A DNA stretch of 64,000 bases from Billgrantia tianxiuensis (lineage in GTDB: Bacteria > Pseudomonadota > Gammaproteobacteria > Pseudomonadales > Halomonadaceae): the NCBI RefSeq assembly GCF_009834345.1, contig NZ_CP035042.1, forward strand, positions 186,001 to 250,000. The letters run 5' to 3'. The notes under the pieces were generated by a model. The model searched no databases. It was given only the letters and a program-made list of their open reading frames with translations, and was not told where the DNA came from. A program made the position numbers and the translations under genes. Below, in pieces: positions 33,655 through 44,522 of this stretch. Position 1 is the first letter of the stretch. Each line of letters starts with the position of its first letter.

Positions 33655-33738
33655 CCCGTACGCTTCCTACTATAACCAAGTGCGTCAACCCGGTGTGCCC
33701 CCGCCGCGGCCACCCAGCACGAACGGAAGGACCCTCAC

Positions 33739-35010
33739 ATGACCGCCATCATGAGCCTGGTCGGCATGGCGACGCTGATCGCCATCGCCCTCGTCTTTTC
33801 TACCAACCGGCGCGACATCCGCCTGCGAACCGTGGGCGGCGCCTTCGCCATCCAGGCCGGCATCGGCGCCTTCGTGCTCTACGTGCCGTTCGGCCAGGCG
33901 GTGCTGCAGACCATTTCCGCCGGCGTCAGCCAGGTGGTGCTCTACGCCAACGACGGCATCGACTTCCTGTTCGGCGGCCTGGCCGACGTCGACAACATCG
34001 GCTTCGTGTTCGCCATTCGGGTGCTGCCGGTGATCATCTTCTTCTCCTCGCTGATCGCCGTGCTCTACTACCTCGGCATCATGCAGTGGGTGATTCGCCT
34101 CCTCGGCGGCGCGCTGCAGAAGGCGCTGGGCACCTCGCGCACCGAATCGCTCTCGGCCACCGCCAACATCTTCGTCGGCCAGACCGAGGCGCCGCTGGTG
34201 GTGCGTCCCTTCATCGCTCGCATGACCCCCTCCCAGCTGTTCGCGGTGATGTGCGGCGGGCTGGCCTCGGTGGCGGGCTCGGTGCTGGCCGGCTACGCGG
34301 CGCTGGGCATCCCCATGGAGTACCTGGTGGCGGCCTCGTTCATGGCCGCCCCCGGCGGGCTGCTGTTCGCCAAGCTGATCATGCCCGAGACCGAGACACC
34401 GGTGGACGACGTCGAGGAGGCCAACGAGGTCATCGAGGAGGAGGACAAGCCGGTCAACGTGCTCGACGCGGCGGCGGCCGGGGCCACGGCGGGGCTACGC
34501 CTGGCAGCCAACGTCGGCGCCATGTTGCTCGCTTTCATCGGCCTGATCGCGTTGATCAACGGCATGCTCGGCGGGGTGGGCGGCTGGATCGGCGTCGAGC
34601 AACTGAGCCTGGAACTGATCCTCGGCTGGCTGTTCGCGCCGCTCGCCTTCGTGCTCGGTGTGCCCTGGGAGGAGGCGACCCTGGCCGGCTCCTTCATCGG
34701 CCAGAAGCTGGTGGTCAACGAGTTCGTCGCCTTCATCAACCTGTCGCCCTACGTCGAGGGTACGTCGATGGTGGTCAATACCGGCCAGGCCATGAGCGGC
34801 CATACCGTGGCCATCCTCTCCTTCGCCCTGTGCGGCTTCGCCAACCTCTCATCGATCGCCATCCTGCTCGGCGGCCTGGGCAGCATCGCCCCCAGCCGGC
34901 GCCACGACATCGCCCGCTTCGGGATCAAGGCGGTGCTGGCCGGCACGCTCTCCAACCTGATGTCGGCGGCCATTGCCGGCTTCTTCCTCTCCATAGGCGG
35001 GGTGATCTGA
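33739..35010 (+). CDS. nupC: NupC-type concentrative nucleoside transporter
   Basis: Cation-coupled nucleoside uptake across the inner membrane (CNT family). The 423 residues have about 10 helices and the family signatures VFGxQ-like [21 protein letters not shown] near 147-166 and [12 protein letters not shown] near 327-338. An acidic linker ([15 protein letters not shown] near 221-235) is unusual but lies in a loop. ATG 33739 has GGAAGG upstream. As first gene of the deo operon, it supplies the substrates for the catabolic enzymes after it. Confidence 0.94.
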   Translation: MTAIMSLVGMATLIAIALVFSTNRRDIRLRTVGGAFAIQAGIGAFVLYVPFGQAVLQTISAGVSQVVLYANDGIDFLFGGLADVDNIGFVFAIRVLPVIIFFSSLIAVLYYLGIMQWVIRLLGGALQKALGTSRTESLSATANIFVGQTEAPLVVRPFIARMTPSQLFAVMCGGLASVAGSVLAGYAALGIPMEYLVAASFMAAPGGLLFAKLIMPETETPVDDVEEANEVIEEEDKPVNVLDAAAAGATAGLRLAANVGAMLLAFIGLIALINGMLGGVGGWIGVEQLSLELILGWLFAPLAFVLGVPWEEATLAGSFIGQKLVVNEFVAFINLSPYVEGTSMVVNTGQAMSGHTVAILSFALCGFANLSSIAILLGGLGSIAPSRRHDIARFGIKAVLAGTLSNLMSAAIAGFFLSIGGVI

Positions 35011-35049
35011 TGGCTACCGCAAATCCATTCCGTATCGACAGGTAACGTC

Positions 35050-35823
35050 ATGACCGAACTGCAGCAGGCCGCGCGCCAGGCGCTGGCGCTGATGGACCTC
35101 ACCAGCCTCAACGAGGACGACAGCGACGCCGTCATCCGCGAACTGTGTGCCCGCGCCAACACGCCGGCGGGCCACCCGGCGGCGGTGTGCGTCTATCCCG
35201 CCTTCGTGCCAACCGCCCGCGAGGCGCTGACCGAGCAGGGCCTGGCCGGCAAGGTGAAGGTGGCCACGGTGACCAACTTCCCTCACGGCGAGGCGGATAT
35301 CGAACGCGCCGCGGCCGAGACCCGAGCGGCCGTCGCGTCCGGCGCCGACGAGGTCGACGTGGTCTTCCCCTACCGCGCGCTGATGGCGGGCGACGCCGAG
35401 GTCGGCCGTGCGCTGGTTGCCGCCTGCAAGCGCGAGTGCGGCGATGCCGTGCTCAAGGTGATCCTGGAAACCGGCGAATTGAAGGAGGCCGGGCTGATCG
35501 ACCGCGCCGGCATGCTGGCCATCGACGGCGGCGCCGACTTCCTCAAGACCTCCACCGGCAAGGTGGCCGTCAATGCCACCCTGGACGCCGCCAAGATCCT
35601 GCTCACCGCGATCAAGGCGAGCGGCCGTGACGTCGGCTTCAAGGCCGCCGGCGGCGTGCGCACCGTCGAGGATGCCGCCGCCTACCTGCGCCTCGCCGAG
35701 CAGGTAATGGGGGCGGATTGGATCACCCCGGCGCACTTCCGCTTCGGTGCCTCGGGGCTGCTCGGCAACCTGCTCGAAACCCTTGGCGTTGCTGAGGGCG
35801 AGGGGCCCACGGAGGGTTACTGA
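35050..35823 (+). CDS. deoC: Deoxyribose-phosphate aldolase
   Basis: Cleaves 2-deoxyribose 5-phosphate to glyceraldehyde 3-phosphate and acetaldehyde. The 257 residues form a class I aldolase TIM barrel. The Schiff-base Lys is in DFLKTSTGK near residue 163, with [12 protein letters not shown] and [14 protein letters not shown] as further family segments. It overlaps deoA by the shared TGATG. Confidence 0.96.
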   Translation: MTELQQAARQALALMDLTSLNEDDSDAVIRELCARANTPAGHPAAVCVYPAFVPTAREALTEQGLAGKVKVATVTNFPHGEADIERAAAETRAAVASGADEVDVVFPYRALMAGDAEVGRALVAACKRECGDAVLKVILETGELKEAGLIDRAGMLAIDGGADFLKTSTGKVAVNATLDAAKILLTAIKASGRDVGFKAAGGVRTVEDAAAYLRLAEQVMGADWITPAHFRFGASGLLGNLLETLGVAEGEGPTEGY

Positions 35824-37179
35824 TGCCTGCACGTGCACTACCTCAAGAGCTGATTCGCGCCAAGCGCGACGGCGAGGTGCTCGATGCGGATGCCATTCGC
35901 GAACTGGTAAGCGGCATCAGCGACGGCAGCCTCTCCGACGCCCAGGTCGGCGCGCTGGCCATGGCGATCTACCTCAACGGCATGAATGCCGCCGAGACGG
36001 TGGCGCTGACCGAAGCCGTACGCGACTCCGGCGAGGTGCTGGCGTGGCGCGGCCTGGGCCCGGAATTGGACCTGCCGGGACCGGTGCTCGACAAGCACTC
36101 CACCGGTGGGGTGGGCGATCTCGTCTCGCTGGTGCTGGGGCCGTGGATCGCCGCCTGCGGCGGCTACGTGCCGATGGTCTCCGGTCGCGGCCTGGGCCAC
36201 ACCGGCGGCACCCTGGACAAGCTCGAGGCGATTCCCGGCTACGACATCGCCCCCTCGCGGATCGCTTCCGCACCCTGGTGCGCGAGACGGGCGTGGCCAT
36301 CGTCGGTCAGACCGCCGAGCTGGCCCCGGCCGACCGGCGGCTCTACGCCATCCGCGACGTCACCGCCACGGTGGAGTCGCTGCCGCTGATCGTCAGCTCG
36401 ATCCTGGGGAAAAAGCTGGCCTGCGGCCTCGACGCCCTGGTGATGGACGTCAAGACCGGCAGCGGCGCTTTCATGCCCACCCCTGAGAAATCGCGGGAGC
36501 TGGCGCAGACCATCGCCGAGGTGGCCAGCCGCGCCGGTACGCCGACCACCGCGCTGCTCACCGACATGAGCCAGCCGCTGGCGCCCTGTGCCGGCAACGC
36601 CGTCGAGGTGCGCGAGGCGATCGCGCTGCTGACTGGCGAGAAGCCGGGCGGACGTTTGCTGGAGGTGACCCGCACGCTTGCCGCCGAGCTGCTGTTGGCC
36701 GGAAAGCTGGCCCACGACCGGGAAGCAGCCCTGGCCCTGCTCGACGAACGGCTCGCCTCGGGCGCCGCCGCTGAACGCTTTGCCCGTATGGTGGCGGGCC
36801 TGGGCGGTCCCACCGACCTGCTCGAGCGTCACGAACGCTACCTGCCCCGGGCGTCCATCGTGCGCCCCGTGCATGCCGAGCGCAGTGGTCGCGTGACGCG
36901 CATGGACACTCGCGCCGTAGGGCTTGCCGTGGTCGAGCTGGGAGGCGGGCGCCGATCGCCTGACGATGCCATCGATCATTCCGTTGGCCTGACCGGCATC
37001 GCCGCCATCGGCGAGGCTGTCGACGGAGAACGCCCGCTGGCCTGGGCGCATGCGGCAAGCGAGGCGGCGGCCGAGCGCGCGGCCGCTCGGCTGCTCGCCG
37101 CCATCGAAGTGAACGACGTCGCGCCCGGCGGCGTCACACGGCCTACACTCATTCAGGACGTGATTCGTCGGGAGGCACC

Positions 37180-37183
<4 letters not shown>
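35823..37183 (+). CDS. deoA: Thymidine phosphorylase, frame broken at 36250-36254
   Basis: Phosphorolysis of thymidine to thymine and deoxyribose 1-phosphate. The first 145 codons ([43 protein letters not shown]) and the rest in another frame ([50 protein letters not shown]) together cover the whole family. One extra C in the run at 36250-36254 joins them and gives about 453 residues against 440 in E. coli. Every catalytic segment is intact, which argues for a base-call error rather than a pseudogene. It overlaps deoC (TGATG) and deoB (ATGA). Confidence 0.9.
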
Positions 37184-38415
<1,232 letters not shown>

Positions 38416-38425
38416 GAGCCTCGAC

Positions 38426-39154
38426 ATGGCGACTCCCCATATCCAGGGCGAACGCGGCATCTTCGCCGACACCATGCTGATGCCCGGCGACCCGCTGCGT
38501 GCCAAGCATATCGCCGAGACCTTCCTCGAGGATGCGCGCGAGGTCACCAGCGTGCGCAACATGCTCGGCTTCACCGGCCGCTACCGCGGCCGTGAGATCT
38601 CGGTGATGGGCCACGGCATGGGCATCCCCTCGGTCTCCATCTACGCCAAGGAGCTGATCACCGACTATGGCGTGAAGCGCCTCATCCGGGTCGGCTCCTG
38701 CGGCGCGGTGCGCGACGACGTGGCAGTGCGCGACGTGGTGATCGGCCTCGGCGCGAGCACCGATTCGGCGGTCAACCGCACCCGCTTCATGGGCCATGAC
38801 TTCGCCGCCATCGCCGACTTCGAACTGACCCGACACGCGGTGGACGCCGCCGCGGCCCAGGGCGTGCCGGTCAAGGTGGGCAACCTGTTCTCGGCCGACC
38901 TGTTCTACAACCCCCAGGCGGAGCTGTTCACGCTGATGAAGCGCTACGGCATCGTCGGCGTGGAGATGGAGGCGGCGGGACTCTACGGCGTAGCGGCGGA
39001 GTTCGGCGGCCGGGCAATGACCATCTGCACGGTCTCGGACCACATCCTCAAGGGCGAGTCGCTGCCCAGCGAGGCCCGCGAGCGCAGCTTCAACGAGATG
39101 GTCGAGGTGGCCCTAGATGCAGTGCTGCGCGACGACGCGGCGGGGGCGGCATGA
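38426..39154 (+). CDS. deoD: Purine-nucleoside phosphorylase
   Basis: Hexameric DeoD-type phosphorylase releasing purine bases from (deoxy)ribonucleosides. The 242 residues align with E. coli DeoD from the first residues ([36 protein letters not shown]) through [20 protein letters not shown] and [16 protein letters not shown]. The catalytic Asp is in [10 protein letters not shown] near 204. It lies 10 bases after deoB and overlaps cdd by ATGA. Confidence 0.96.
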   Translation: MATPHIQGERGIFADTMLMPGDPLRAKHIAETFLEDAREVTSVRNMLGFTGRYRGREISVMGHGMGIPSVSIYAKELITDYGVKRLIRVGSCGAVRDDVAVRDVVIGLGASTDSAVNRTRFMGHDFAAIADFELTRHAVDAAAAQGVPVKVGNLFSADLFYNPQAELFTLMKRYGIVGVEMEAAGLYGVAAEFGGRAMTICTVSDHILKGESLPSEARERSFNEMVEVALDAVLRDDAAGAA

Positions 39155-39561
39155 GCGACATCGATCCGAGCGTCGTCGGCGCGCTGATCGCGGCGCGCGG
39201 CAACGCCTACGCGCCCTATTCGCGGCATCCGGTGGGCGCCATGGTGGAGAGCGAGAGCGGCGCGCGTTACTTCGGCGCCAACGTCGAGGTGGCCCACTAC
39301 AAGGGAGTGTGCGCGGAAGCCTCGGCCATCGCCGCCATGGTCAGCGCCGGCGAGCGGCGCCTGCGTCACGTCTACGTGATCGGCCCCGGTGAGCACCTGT
39401 GTTCGCCCTGCGGCGACTGCCGCCAGCGCATCCGCGAGTTCGCCGACGCCGAGACCCGTATCCACGTGGTCGACGCCGAGGGCCGGCTGCTCAAGCGCTA
39501 CACCATGGAACAGCTCCTGCCCGATGCCTTCGGACCGGAGAATCTGGAACTCACTCCCTGA
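39151..39561 (+). CDS. cdd: Cytidine deaminase
   Basis: Deaminates cytidine and deoxycytidine to the uracil nucleosides. The 136-residue tetrameric-type enzyme has the zinc site C-A-E in VCAEASA near residue 51-57 and PCGDCRQ near 88-94, and the substrate segment [10 protein letters not shown]. It is the last gene of the deo operon. Its 3' end overlaps convergent nrdG by 11 bases. Confidence 0.95.
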   Translation: MSDIDPSVVGALIAARGNAYAPYSRHPVGAMVESESGARYFGANVEVAHYKGVCAEASAIAAMVSAGERRLRHVYVIGPGEHLCSPCGDCRQRIREFADAETRIHVVDAEGRLLKRYTMEQLLPDAFGPENLELTP

Positions 39562-40300
39562 ACTCGATGCGTTCGAAGTGCGGCCCCAGGCGCCTGACCA
39601 GCCCGGCCAGCATCGCCCGTGGCGGAGCGTTCTCCACCGGCTGGCAGTAGGCCGGGTCGAGGCACTGGCGGGTGCGGGCCACCTGGATGGCGTAGCGGCG
39701 TACGCCGCAGTCGGCCAGGGTCAGTGCCAGACGCTCCACCTCGGCCAGCGAGAAGTCGCGCCAGTGCACGGTGGTGCGGCATTCGAAGTCGACGCCGCCG
39801 TCGAGCAGCGCCATCAGGCTCTGGCTGTTGCGCTGCCAGATGCCGGGGCGCCCGCAGATGCGGTCGAAGTCGCCCCCGCGTCCCTTCACGTCGAGCCCCA
39901 CCCAGTCGAGCCACGGCAGCAGCCGCGAGAGCCGCGCCGGGTAGGGGCCGGCGGTGTGCAAGCCGACCTTGAAGCCCATCGCCTTCACCTCGCGTACCGC
40001 CGCCGGCAGGGCGTTGTGCAGCGTCGGCTCGCCGCCGCTGAACACCACCGCCTCGAGCAGGCCCCGGCGGCTCTCCAGGAACTCCCGTACCGCCTGCCAC
40101 TCGCTCTCGTCGCCGCGGCGCGGCGGCATCATGTGGCCGTTGTGGCAGTAGCCGCAGCGCAGCGGACAGCCCTGCAGGAACACCACGCAGGCCAGGTGAT
40201 CCGGATAGTCCAGGGTGGTCATCTGGGTCAGGCCGGCAATGGGGAGGCGGATGCCGTCGAGAGGCGCGAGGGCGGGCGGGTCGAGGTCGGTGGCGATCAT
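39551..40300 (-). CDS. nrdG: Class III ribonucleotide reductase activase NrdG (copy 1)
   Basis: Radical-SAM enzyme that installs the glycyl radical on the anaerobic reductase. The 249 residues hold the cluster motif CPLRCGYCHN near residues 45-54, FSGGEPTLHNAL and TVHWRDFSLAEVERLA. It is the longer, YjjW/PflA-like NrdG type rather than the 154-residue E. coli form. It follows the split nrdD and the 54-residue glycyl-radical gene in one operon. A second copy, nearly identical over most of its length, lies at 44523-45268. Confidence 0.92.
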   Translation of the reverse strand: MIATDLDPPALAPLDGIRLPIAGLTQMTTLDYPDHLACVVFLQGCPLRCGYCHNGHMMPPRRGDESEWQAVREFLESRRGLLEAVVFSGGEPTLHNALPAAVREVKAMGFKVGLHTAGPYPARLSRLLPWLDWVGLDVKGRGGDFDRICGRPGIWQRNSQSLMALLDGGVDFECRTTVHWRDFSLAEVERLALTLADCGVRRYAIQVARTRQCLDPAYCQPVENAPPRAMLAGLVRRLGPHFERIEFRE

Positions 40301-40358
40301 GAGAGGCTCCTCGGCTTGGGGCGTGAATGCCGGGCACAGGGCCCGGCAGGTCAGGCAG

Positions 40359-40523
40359 TCAGGGCGTCAGGTCGGCGGCCCGCTCGGTGAAGTGACGGCG
40401 CTCGCGGTGCTCGGCGCGCTTGCCGACGTTGAACTGGCTGACCGGGCGGTGGTAGCCCATCACGCGGGTCCAGACCTCGCAGCGCTGGCGTTGTTCGGTG
40501 GGCAGGGTGTCGATGTTCGTCAT
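40359..40523 (-). CDS. Detached glycyl-radical C-terminus of class III ribonucleotide reductase (54 residues)
   Basis: A 54-residue gene. The segment CEVWTRVMGYHRPVSQF near residues 15-31, then NVGKRAEHRERRHF, matches the extreme C-terminus of NrdD proteins (Thermotoga-type RVVGYLRPV...GK..EF..R). The Gly in RVMGY (Gly23) is the position of the stable glycyl radical. Start ATG 40523 has the strong site AAGGAG 7 bases upstream. It lies 46 bases after the nrdD stop, in a different frame, so it is not a simple frameshift of nrdD. It probably assembles with NrdD and is activated by NrdG, as GrcA does for Pfl (inference). Confidence 0.85.
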   Translation of the reverse strand: MTNIDTLPTEQRQRCEVWTRVMGYHRPVSQFNVGKRAEHRERRHFTERAADLTP

Positions 40524-40569
40524 GGTTTGGCTCCTTCCAAGGGGTTGATGACAGCGGTTAAAAAAACGC

Positions 40570-42300
40570 TCAGGCCGGTACGGCCGCGGCGCGTCTTGCC
40601 AGCAGTGCCTCGTCGCACTTCGGGCAGAACTCGTGTTCGCCGGCCAGGTAGCCGTGCACCGGGCAGATCGAGAAGGTCGGCGTCACGGTGATGTAGGGCA
40701 GGCGGAAGCGCGACAGCGCAGTGTGCACCAGCTTGCGGCAGGCGGTGGCGCTGGAGAGCCGCTCGCGCATGTAGAGGTGCAGCACGGTGCCGCCGGTGTA
40801 GCGGGTCTGCAGCGGGTCCTGGTGGATCAGCGCCTCGAAGGGGTCGTCGGTATGCCCCACCGGCAGCTGGCTCGAGTTGGTGTAGTAGGGCGCCTCTGGC
40901 GTGCCCGCCTGCAGAATGCCCGGGAAGTGCTCGGCGTCGGCGCGGGCGAAGCGATAGGTGGTGCCCTCCGCCGGGGTCGCCTCCAGGTTGTAGAGGTGGC
41001 CGGTCTCGGCCTGGAACTCCTGCATCCTGGCGCGCACGTGGTCGAGCACTTCCAGGGCGAGTTGGCGCCCCTCGGGGGCGGTGATGTCGTAGCGGTCGTC
41101 GCAGAAGTTGCGCACCATCTCGTTGAGCCCGTTCACGCCCAGGGTGGAGAAGTGGTTGCGCAGGGTGCCCAGGTAGCGCTGGGTATAGGGGTAGAGCCCT
41201 TCGTCCATCCACTGCTGGATGCGCTCGCGCTTGAGCTCCAGGCTGTCGCGGCCCAGCGCCAGCAGGCGGTCGAACTCGGTGAACAGCCCCGCCCGGTCGC
41301 CGGCGAAGCGGTAGCCCAGCCGCGCGCAGTTGAGCGTCACCACGCCCAGCGAGCCGGTCTGCTCGGCGCTGCCGAACAGGCCGTTGCCGCGCTTGAGCAG
41401 CTCAGAGAGGTCGAGCTGCAGGCGGCAGCACATGGAGCGCACCATGTGCGGCTCCAGGTCGGAGTTGAGGAAGTTCTGGAAGTAGGGCAGGCCGTACTTG
41501 GCGGTCAGTGCGAACAGCCGCTCGGCGTTGTCGCCCTCCCAGTCGAAATCGGGGGTGATGTTGTAGGTGGGGATAGGGAAGGTGAACACCCGTCCCTGGC
41601 GGTCGCCGGCCTCCATCACCTCCAGGTAGGCGCGGTTGAGCAGGTCCATCTCCGCCTGCAGCTCGCCGTAGGTGAAGGGCTGCTCCTCGCCGCCGACGAT
41701 CGGTACCTGATCGCGCAGGTCCGCCGGGCACACCCAGTCGAAGGTGAGGTTGGTGAAGGGAGTCTGGCTGCCCCAGCGCGACGGCACGTTGAGGTTGTAG
41801 ATGAACTCCTGGATCGCCTGCTTCACCGCGGCATAGTCGAGTCCGTCCCTGCGCACGTAGGGGGCGAGATAGGTATCGAAGGAGCTGAAGGCCTGGGCGC
41901 CAGCCCACTCGTTCTGCAGCGTGCCGAGGAAGTTGACCATCTGCCCCAGGGCGCTGGAGAGGTGGCGCGGCGGGCCGCTCTCGGCGCGCCCGGGCACGCC
42001 GTTGAAGCCCTCGATCAGCAGCTGGCGCAGCGACCAGCCGGCGCAGTAGCCGCACAGCATGTCGAGATCGTGGATGTGCAGGTCGCCCTCGCGGTGGGCG
42101 GCGCCGACCTCGGCCGGGTAGACCTCGTCGAGCCAGTAGTTGGCGATCAGCTTGCCCGAGACGTTGAGGATCAGCCCGCCCAAGGAGTAGCCCTGGTTGG
42201 CGTTGGCGTGCACGCGCCAGTCGGCGCGGTCGAGGTATTCGTCGACGGTCGAGGCGACGTCGATGCGGCGCGGGCCGGCTTGGCGTATGGGGGCGTTCAC
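40570..42300 (-). CDS. nrdD: Anaerobic (class III) ribonucleoside-triphosphate reductase NrdD without its glycyl-radical tail
   Basis: Catalytic chain of the oxygen-sensitive reductase. The 576 residues from GTG 42300 (AGGGAG 7 bases upstream) contain NANANQGYSLGGLILNVSGK, GDLHIHDLDMLCGYCAGWSLR and GFNGVPGRAESGPP near the N-terminus. At the C-terminus the zinc site reads CPVHGYLAGEHEFCPKC. After it, the protein stops within about 14 residues, where other NrdD proteins continue into the radical Gly loop. An N-terminal ATP-cone is also missing, although the frame is open to 42483. An FNR-type promoter lies upstream. Confidence 0.93.
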   Translation of the reverse strand: MNAPIRQAGPRRIDVASTVDEYLDRADWRVHANANQGYSLGGLILNVSGKLIANYWLDEVYPAEVGAAHREGDLHIHDLDMLCGYCAGWSLRQLLIEGFNGVPGRAESGPPRHLSSALGQMVNFLGTLQNEWAGAQAFSSFDTYLAPYVRRDGLDYAAVKQAIQEFIYNLNVPSRWGSQTPFTNLTFDWVCPADLRDQVPIVGGEEQPFTYGELQAEMDLLNRAYLEVMEAGDRQGRVFTFPIPTYNITPDFDWEGDNAERLFALTAKYGLPYFQNFLNSDLEPHMVRSMCCRLQLDLSELLKRGNGLFGSAEQTGSLGVVTLNCARLGYRFAGDRAGLFTEFDRLLALGRDSLELKRERIQQWMDEGLYPYTQRYLGTLRNHFSTLGVNGLNEMVRNFCDDRYDITAPEGRQLALEVLDHVRARMQEFQAETGHLYNLEATPAEGTTYRFARADAEHFPGILQAGTPEAPYYTNSSQLPVGHTDDPFEALIHQDPLQTRYTGGTVLHLYMRERLSSATACRKLVHTALSRFRLPYITVTPTFSICPVHGYLAGEHEFCPKCDEALLARRAAAVPA

Positions 42301-42387
42301 CGTTATCTCCCTATATGTGCTGCCGTTAGATGTGTTGATGCACAACATATGGTATGTGAAGGCTAGTGCCTTCGGCGGCGGGAGAAC

Positions 42388-42401
42388 ATGACCCAGGTCA
42401 G
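42388..42401 (-). promoter_or_regulatory. FNR/DNR-type box of the nrdD promoter
   Basis: ATGACCCAGGTCAG contains the full inner core TGAC-N4-GTCA of the FNR-type site, with mismatches only at both ends. The minus-strand -10 hexamer TAGCCT at 42365-42360 is centred exactly 32 bp from the box centre. Confidence 0.65.
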
Positions 42402-42435
42402 AAAAAGACCAATTGTAAGCTCGGGGAACGACGAA

Positions 42436-42453
42436 CCCCGCCGGCTGGCGGGG
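42436..42453 (-). terminator. Hairpin after the DUF6448 gene
   Basis: Stem CCCCGCC / GGCGGGG with a GGCT/AGCC loop, between the DUF6448 stop and the nrdD promoter. No clear T-tract on the minus strand. Confidence 0.4.
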
Positions 42454-42557
42454 CTCGAAAACGGTTGCAAAGATGCTGATCACGGGCGGCGTCGAAGATG
42501 GCGATCCATGGGCTTCCGGTAGCGTCGGTTAGCTGCTGCTAGCCGCCAGTAGCTTCC

Positions 42558-43157
42558 TTAGTGGCCATGCCCACTATTGCCGGCAATGACGTTGTGCACG
42601 TCCTCCAGATAGTGAACGTAGTGCACATAATGGTCGACGAACACCCGGCCCCGCTCGGGATCGTTGTCCGCTTGCTGCTTGGCGGCCAGCGTGGCCTCGA
42701 AGGCAGAGCGGGCATTGTGTTCGAACTTCTCTACGATGCGCGCCAGAAAGGCATTGATCTCGCCCTCTTCTAGCGCCTTATCGGCGAGCTGCACGACCGG
42801 GTCGATTTTTCCGGCCGGCTTGATGCCGGTGAAGGGAGCGCCTTCCGAAGCGCGATGGCTTTCCACCAGCTCCGCGAAGAACTGCTGGTCGGCCAACTCT
42901 TGGGCGCTGCCGCCGTTCTGGCGAACCTCGCGCGCTTTCTCGAACGTCGACGAGATTCGAGCCTCGTCCGCGGCTGGAACCCACTTCAGGACCGGGGTGA
43001 CATCTCCTGATTCCAGGGCGATTCGTGCCTCAGAAATCACCGGGCCATCAAGGGCATCGCAATGGGCCATCGCGGGGGCAGCAAGAGCCAGGGTCAAGGC
43101 GGAGGAAGCGGCAAGGGCGAGCAGCGTCTTGCGTAGGGGTAGGCGAAGGTAGGTCAT
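42558..43157 (-). CDS. Secreted DUF6448-family protein
   Basis: A 199-residue exported protein of unknown function. The signal peptide ends at APAMA-HCD, and the mature part starts HCDALDGPVISEARIALESGDVTPVLKWV, the family hallmark. A His-rich end (VDHYVHYVHYLEDVHNVIAGNSGHGH) could bind metal. ATG 43157 has AAGGAGA upstream. It has no obvious link to the neighbouring anaerobic genes. Confidence 0.75.
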   Translation of the reverse strand: MTYLRLPLRKTLLALAASSALTLALAAPAMAHCDALDGPVISEARIALESGDVTPVLKWVPAADEARISSTFEKAREVRQNGGSAQELADQQFFAELVESHRASEGAPFTGIKPAGKIDPVVQLADKALEEGEINAFLARIVEKFEHNARSAFEATLAAKQQADNDPERGRVFVDHYVHYVHYLEDVHNVIAGNSGHGH

Positions 43158-43358
43158 GATGGTCTCCTTGGTTCAAGGTTGCAGCCGTTTACGTGTTTCG
43201 GCTGTCCTTCATGCTATGGAGACTGGGGATTCGAATCGTTCGCCAAGGCGATCTCGAACGCTGTCGGAAAACTGAAGAAGTTTTGTTAAATCAAATTCTT
43301 GCGGGTTCTGTTCTGGGGCGGCAAGAAGTCGAACTTCCTTCTGTGCCGGGCGGTCCGG

Positions 43359-44504
43359 TCACTCGCCGTCAGCAGCCAATTGTCGTGCACGATACTCGCG
43401 GGGCGTCATGCCGGTCGCTCTCTTGAATGCCGTATTGAAGACCGACTTCGAGTTGAAGCCGGAGTCGTACATCACTTGCAGTATGGTCTGGTGGGTGTCG
43501 GCAGTCAGACGCCTGCGCGCCTCGGCGACACGGTAATCGCTGACGAATTCGAAGAAGTTCTTCCCCAGCCCCTGGTTGATGGCGCGCGACAGCTCCCGGG
43601 TGGGCACATTGAGCTGTCGAGCGAGCTGTTGAACGGTCAGATTGGCGTCGAGGTGGGGAGCGGTGCGCCGCATATGATCCTCGAGCCGCATCAGCAGGAC
43701 GGCATTGGCTGGCTGGTCCGTTGTTGTATCCTTGCTGCTGGTTAGCAAACGGGACTCCTCAGCACTGAGGCCCGAGAACACGATGGGCTGTCGCAGAGCG
43801 TGAAGGAGCAAGTAGTTGATGAACAGGAAGCCCGTCACCCCGCCCACTGTCGATACCCACCATACGCTGGCGCTGCTCTTGAACACGTGCGCCGACAGGC
43901 AGTAGACCAGACTGACACTCCACACGACCGTATAGCCCAGCAACAGCACACGTAGCCAGGCCAGCTGCTTGTTCTCGATGTTGGAGAATATTTGCCTCAA
44001 ATCCGTGCCAAAAACCGTGATCTCGCGAATGGTGGCGATCAGATAGCCGAGAAAGACCAGGTGGATCGCAGCTGCCAGGAGCGGTGAGGTCAATACCCCC
44101 GGATGATCGCGCTCCATCAGGATCAGGCGCTTCAGTTCGTCCGGTTGAAGATAGTACTCGACCAGGAAGATGGCGCCGACTATCCAGAATAGAAGGGTAT
44201 GGATCCAGTGCCCTGGAGTCAGGCGAAAGTCCTGATACATCAGGGATTTGGCATAAAGAAACAACAGGCCGGCCTGCAGTAGGCCGACCAGCGTGCCCAG
44301 GTAGGCCAGGTTGAGGAAACGCTGCGCCAGCCCCGTGCTGTACAAGAAGACTTCGGCCAGGCCTGCAGCAAAGGCAAGCACTGTCGCCAACAGCAGGCGG
44401 TTGCTGAGTAGATGGATGTTGTCTGGCATTAGCAGGAAACCGGCGAGCACCAGCGATTGCAGGATGCTAGTCAATAGCAGGATGTCCGCCACGCTCAAGT
44501 ACAT
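43359..44504 (-). CDS. Membrane-anchored AraC-family regulator
   Basis: A 381-residue transcription factor with about seven N-terminal membrane helices (residues 5-235) and a C-terminal AraC/XylS DNA-binding domain. Helix-turn-helix segments are LTVQQLARQLNVPTRELSRAINQ near 290 and ILQVMYDSGFNSKSVFNTAFKRATGMTPREYR near 340-372. Such proteins sense a membrane or periplasmic signal. It begins 18 bases after the nrdG2 stop on the same strand, so it may be transcribed from the anaerobic ubiU promoter. Its targets are unknown. Confidence 0.85.
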   Translation of the reverse strand: MYLSVADILLLTSILQSLVLAGFLLMPDNIHLLSNRLLLATVLAFAAGLAEVFLYSTGLAQRFLNLAYLGTLVGLLQAGLLFLYAKSLMYQDFRLTPGHWIHTLLFWIVGAIFLVEYYLQPDELKRLILMERDHPGVLTSPLLAAAIHLVFLGYLIATIREITVFGTDLRQIFSNIENKQLAWLRVLLLGYTVVWSVSLVYCLSAHVFKSSASVWWVSTVGGVTGFLFINYLLLHALRQPIVFSGLSAEESRLLTSSKDTTTDQPANAVLLMRLEDHMRRTAPHLDANLTVQQLARQLNVPTRELSRAINQGLGKNFFEFVSDYRVAEARRRLTADTHQTILQVMYDSGFNSKSVFNTAFKRATGMTPREYRARQLAADGE

Positions 44505-44522
44505 CGTGTCACTCCGGCCAGC

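Noticed and set aside
35010..35045. An 11-codon frame ([11 protein letters not shown]) coupled to the nupC stop
   Set aside because: Too short to judge. It could help couple translation to deoC but nothing supports a function.
42331..42350. TGTTG-ATGCA-CAACA palindrome between the nrdD -10 and the start codon
   Set aside because: It has dyad symmetry but does not fit NrdR, LexA or FNR patterns. The clear FNR-type box at 42388-42401 explains the promoter better.
40633..42366. A 577-codon plus-strand frame opposite nrdD
   Set aside because: Antisense shadow of nrdD with no recognisable motifs or ribosome site.
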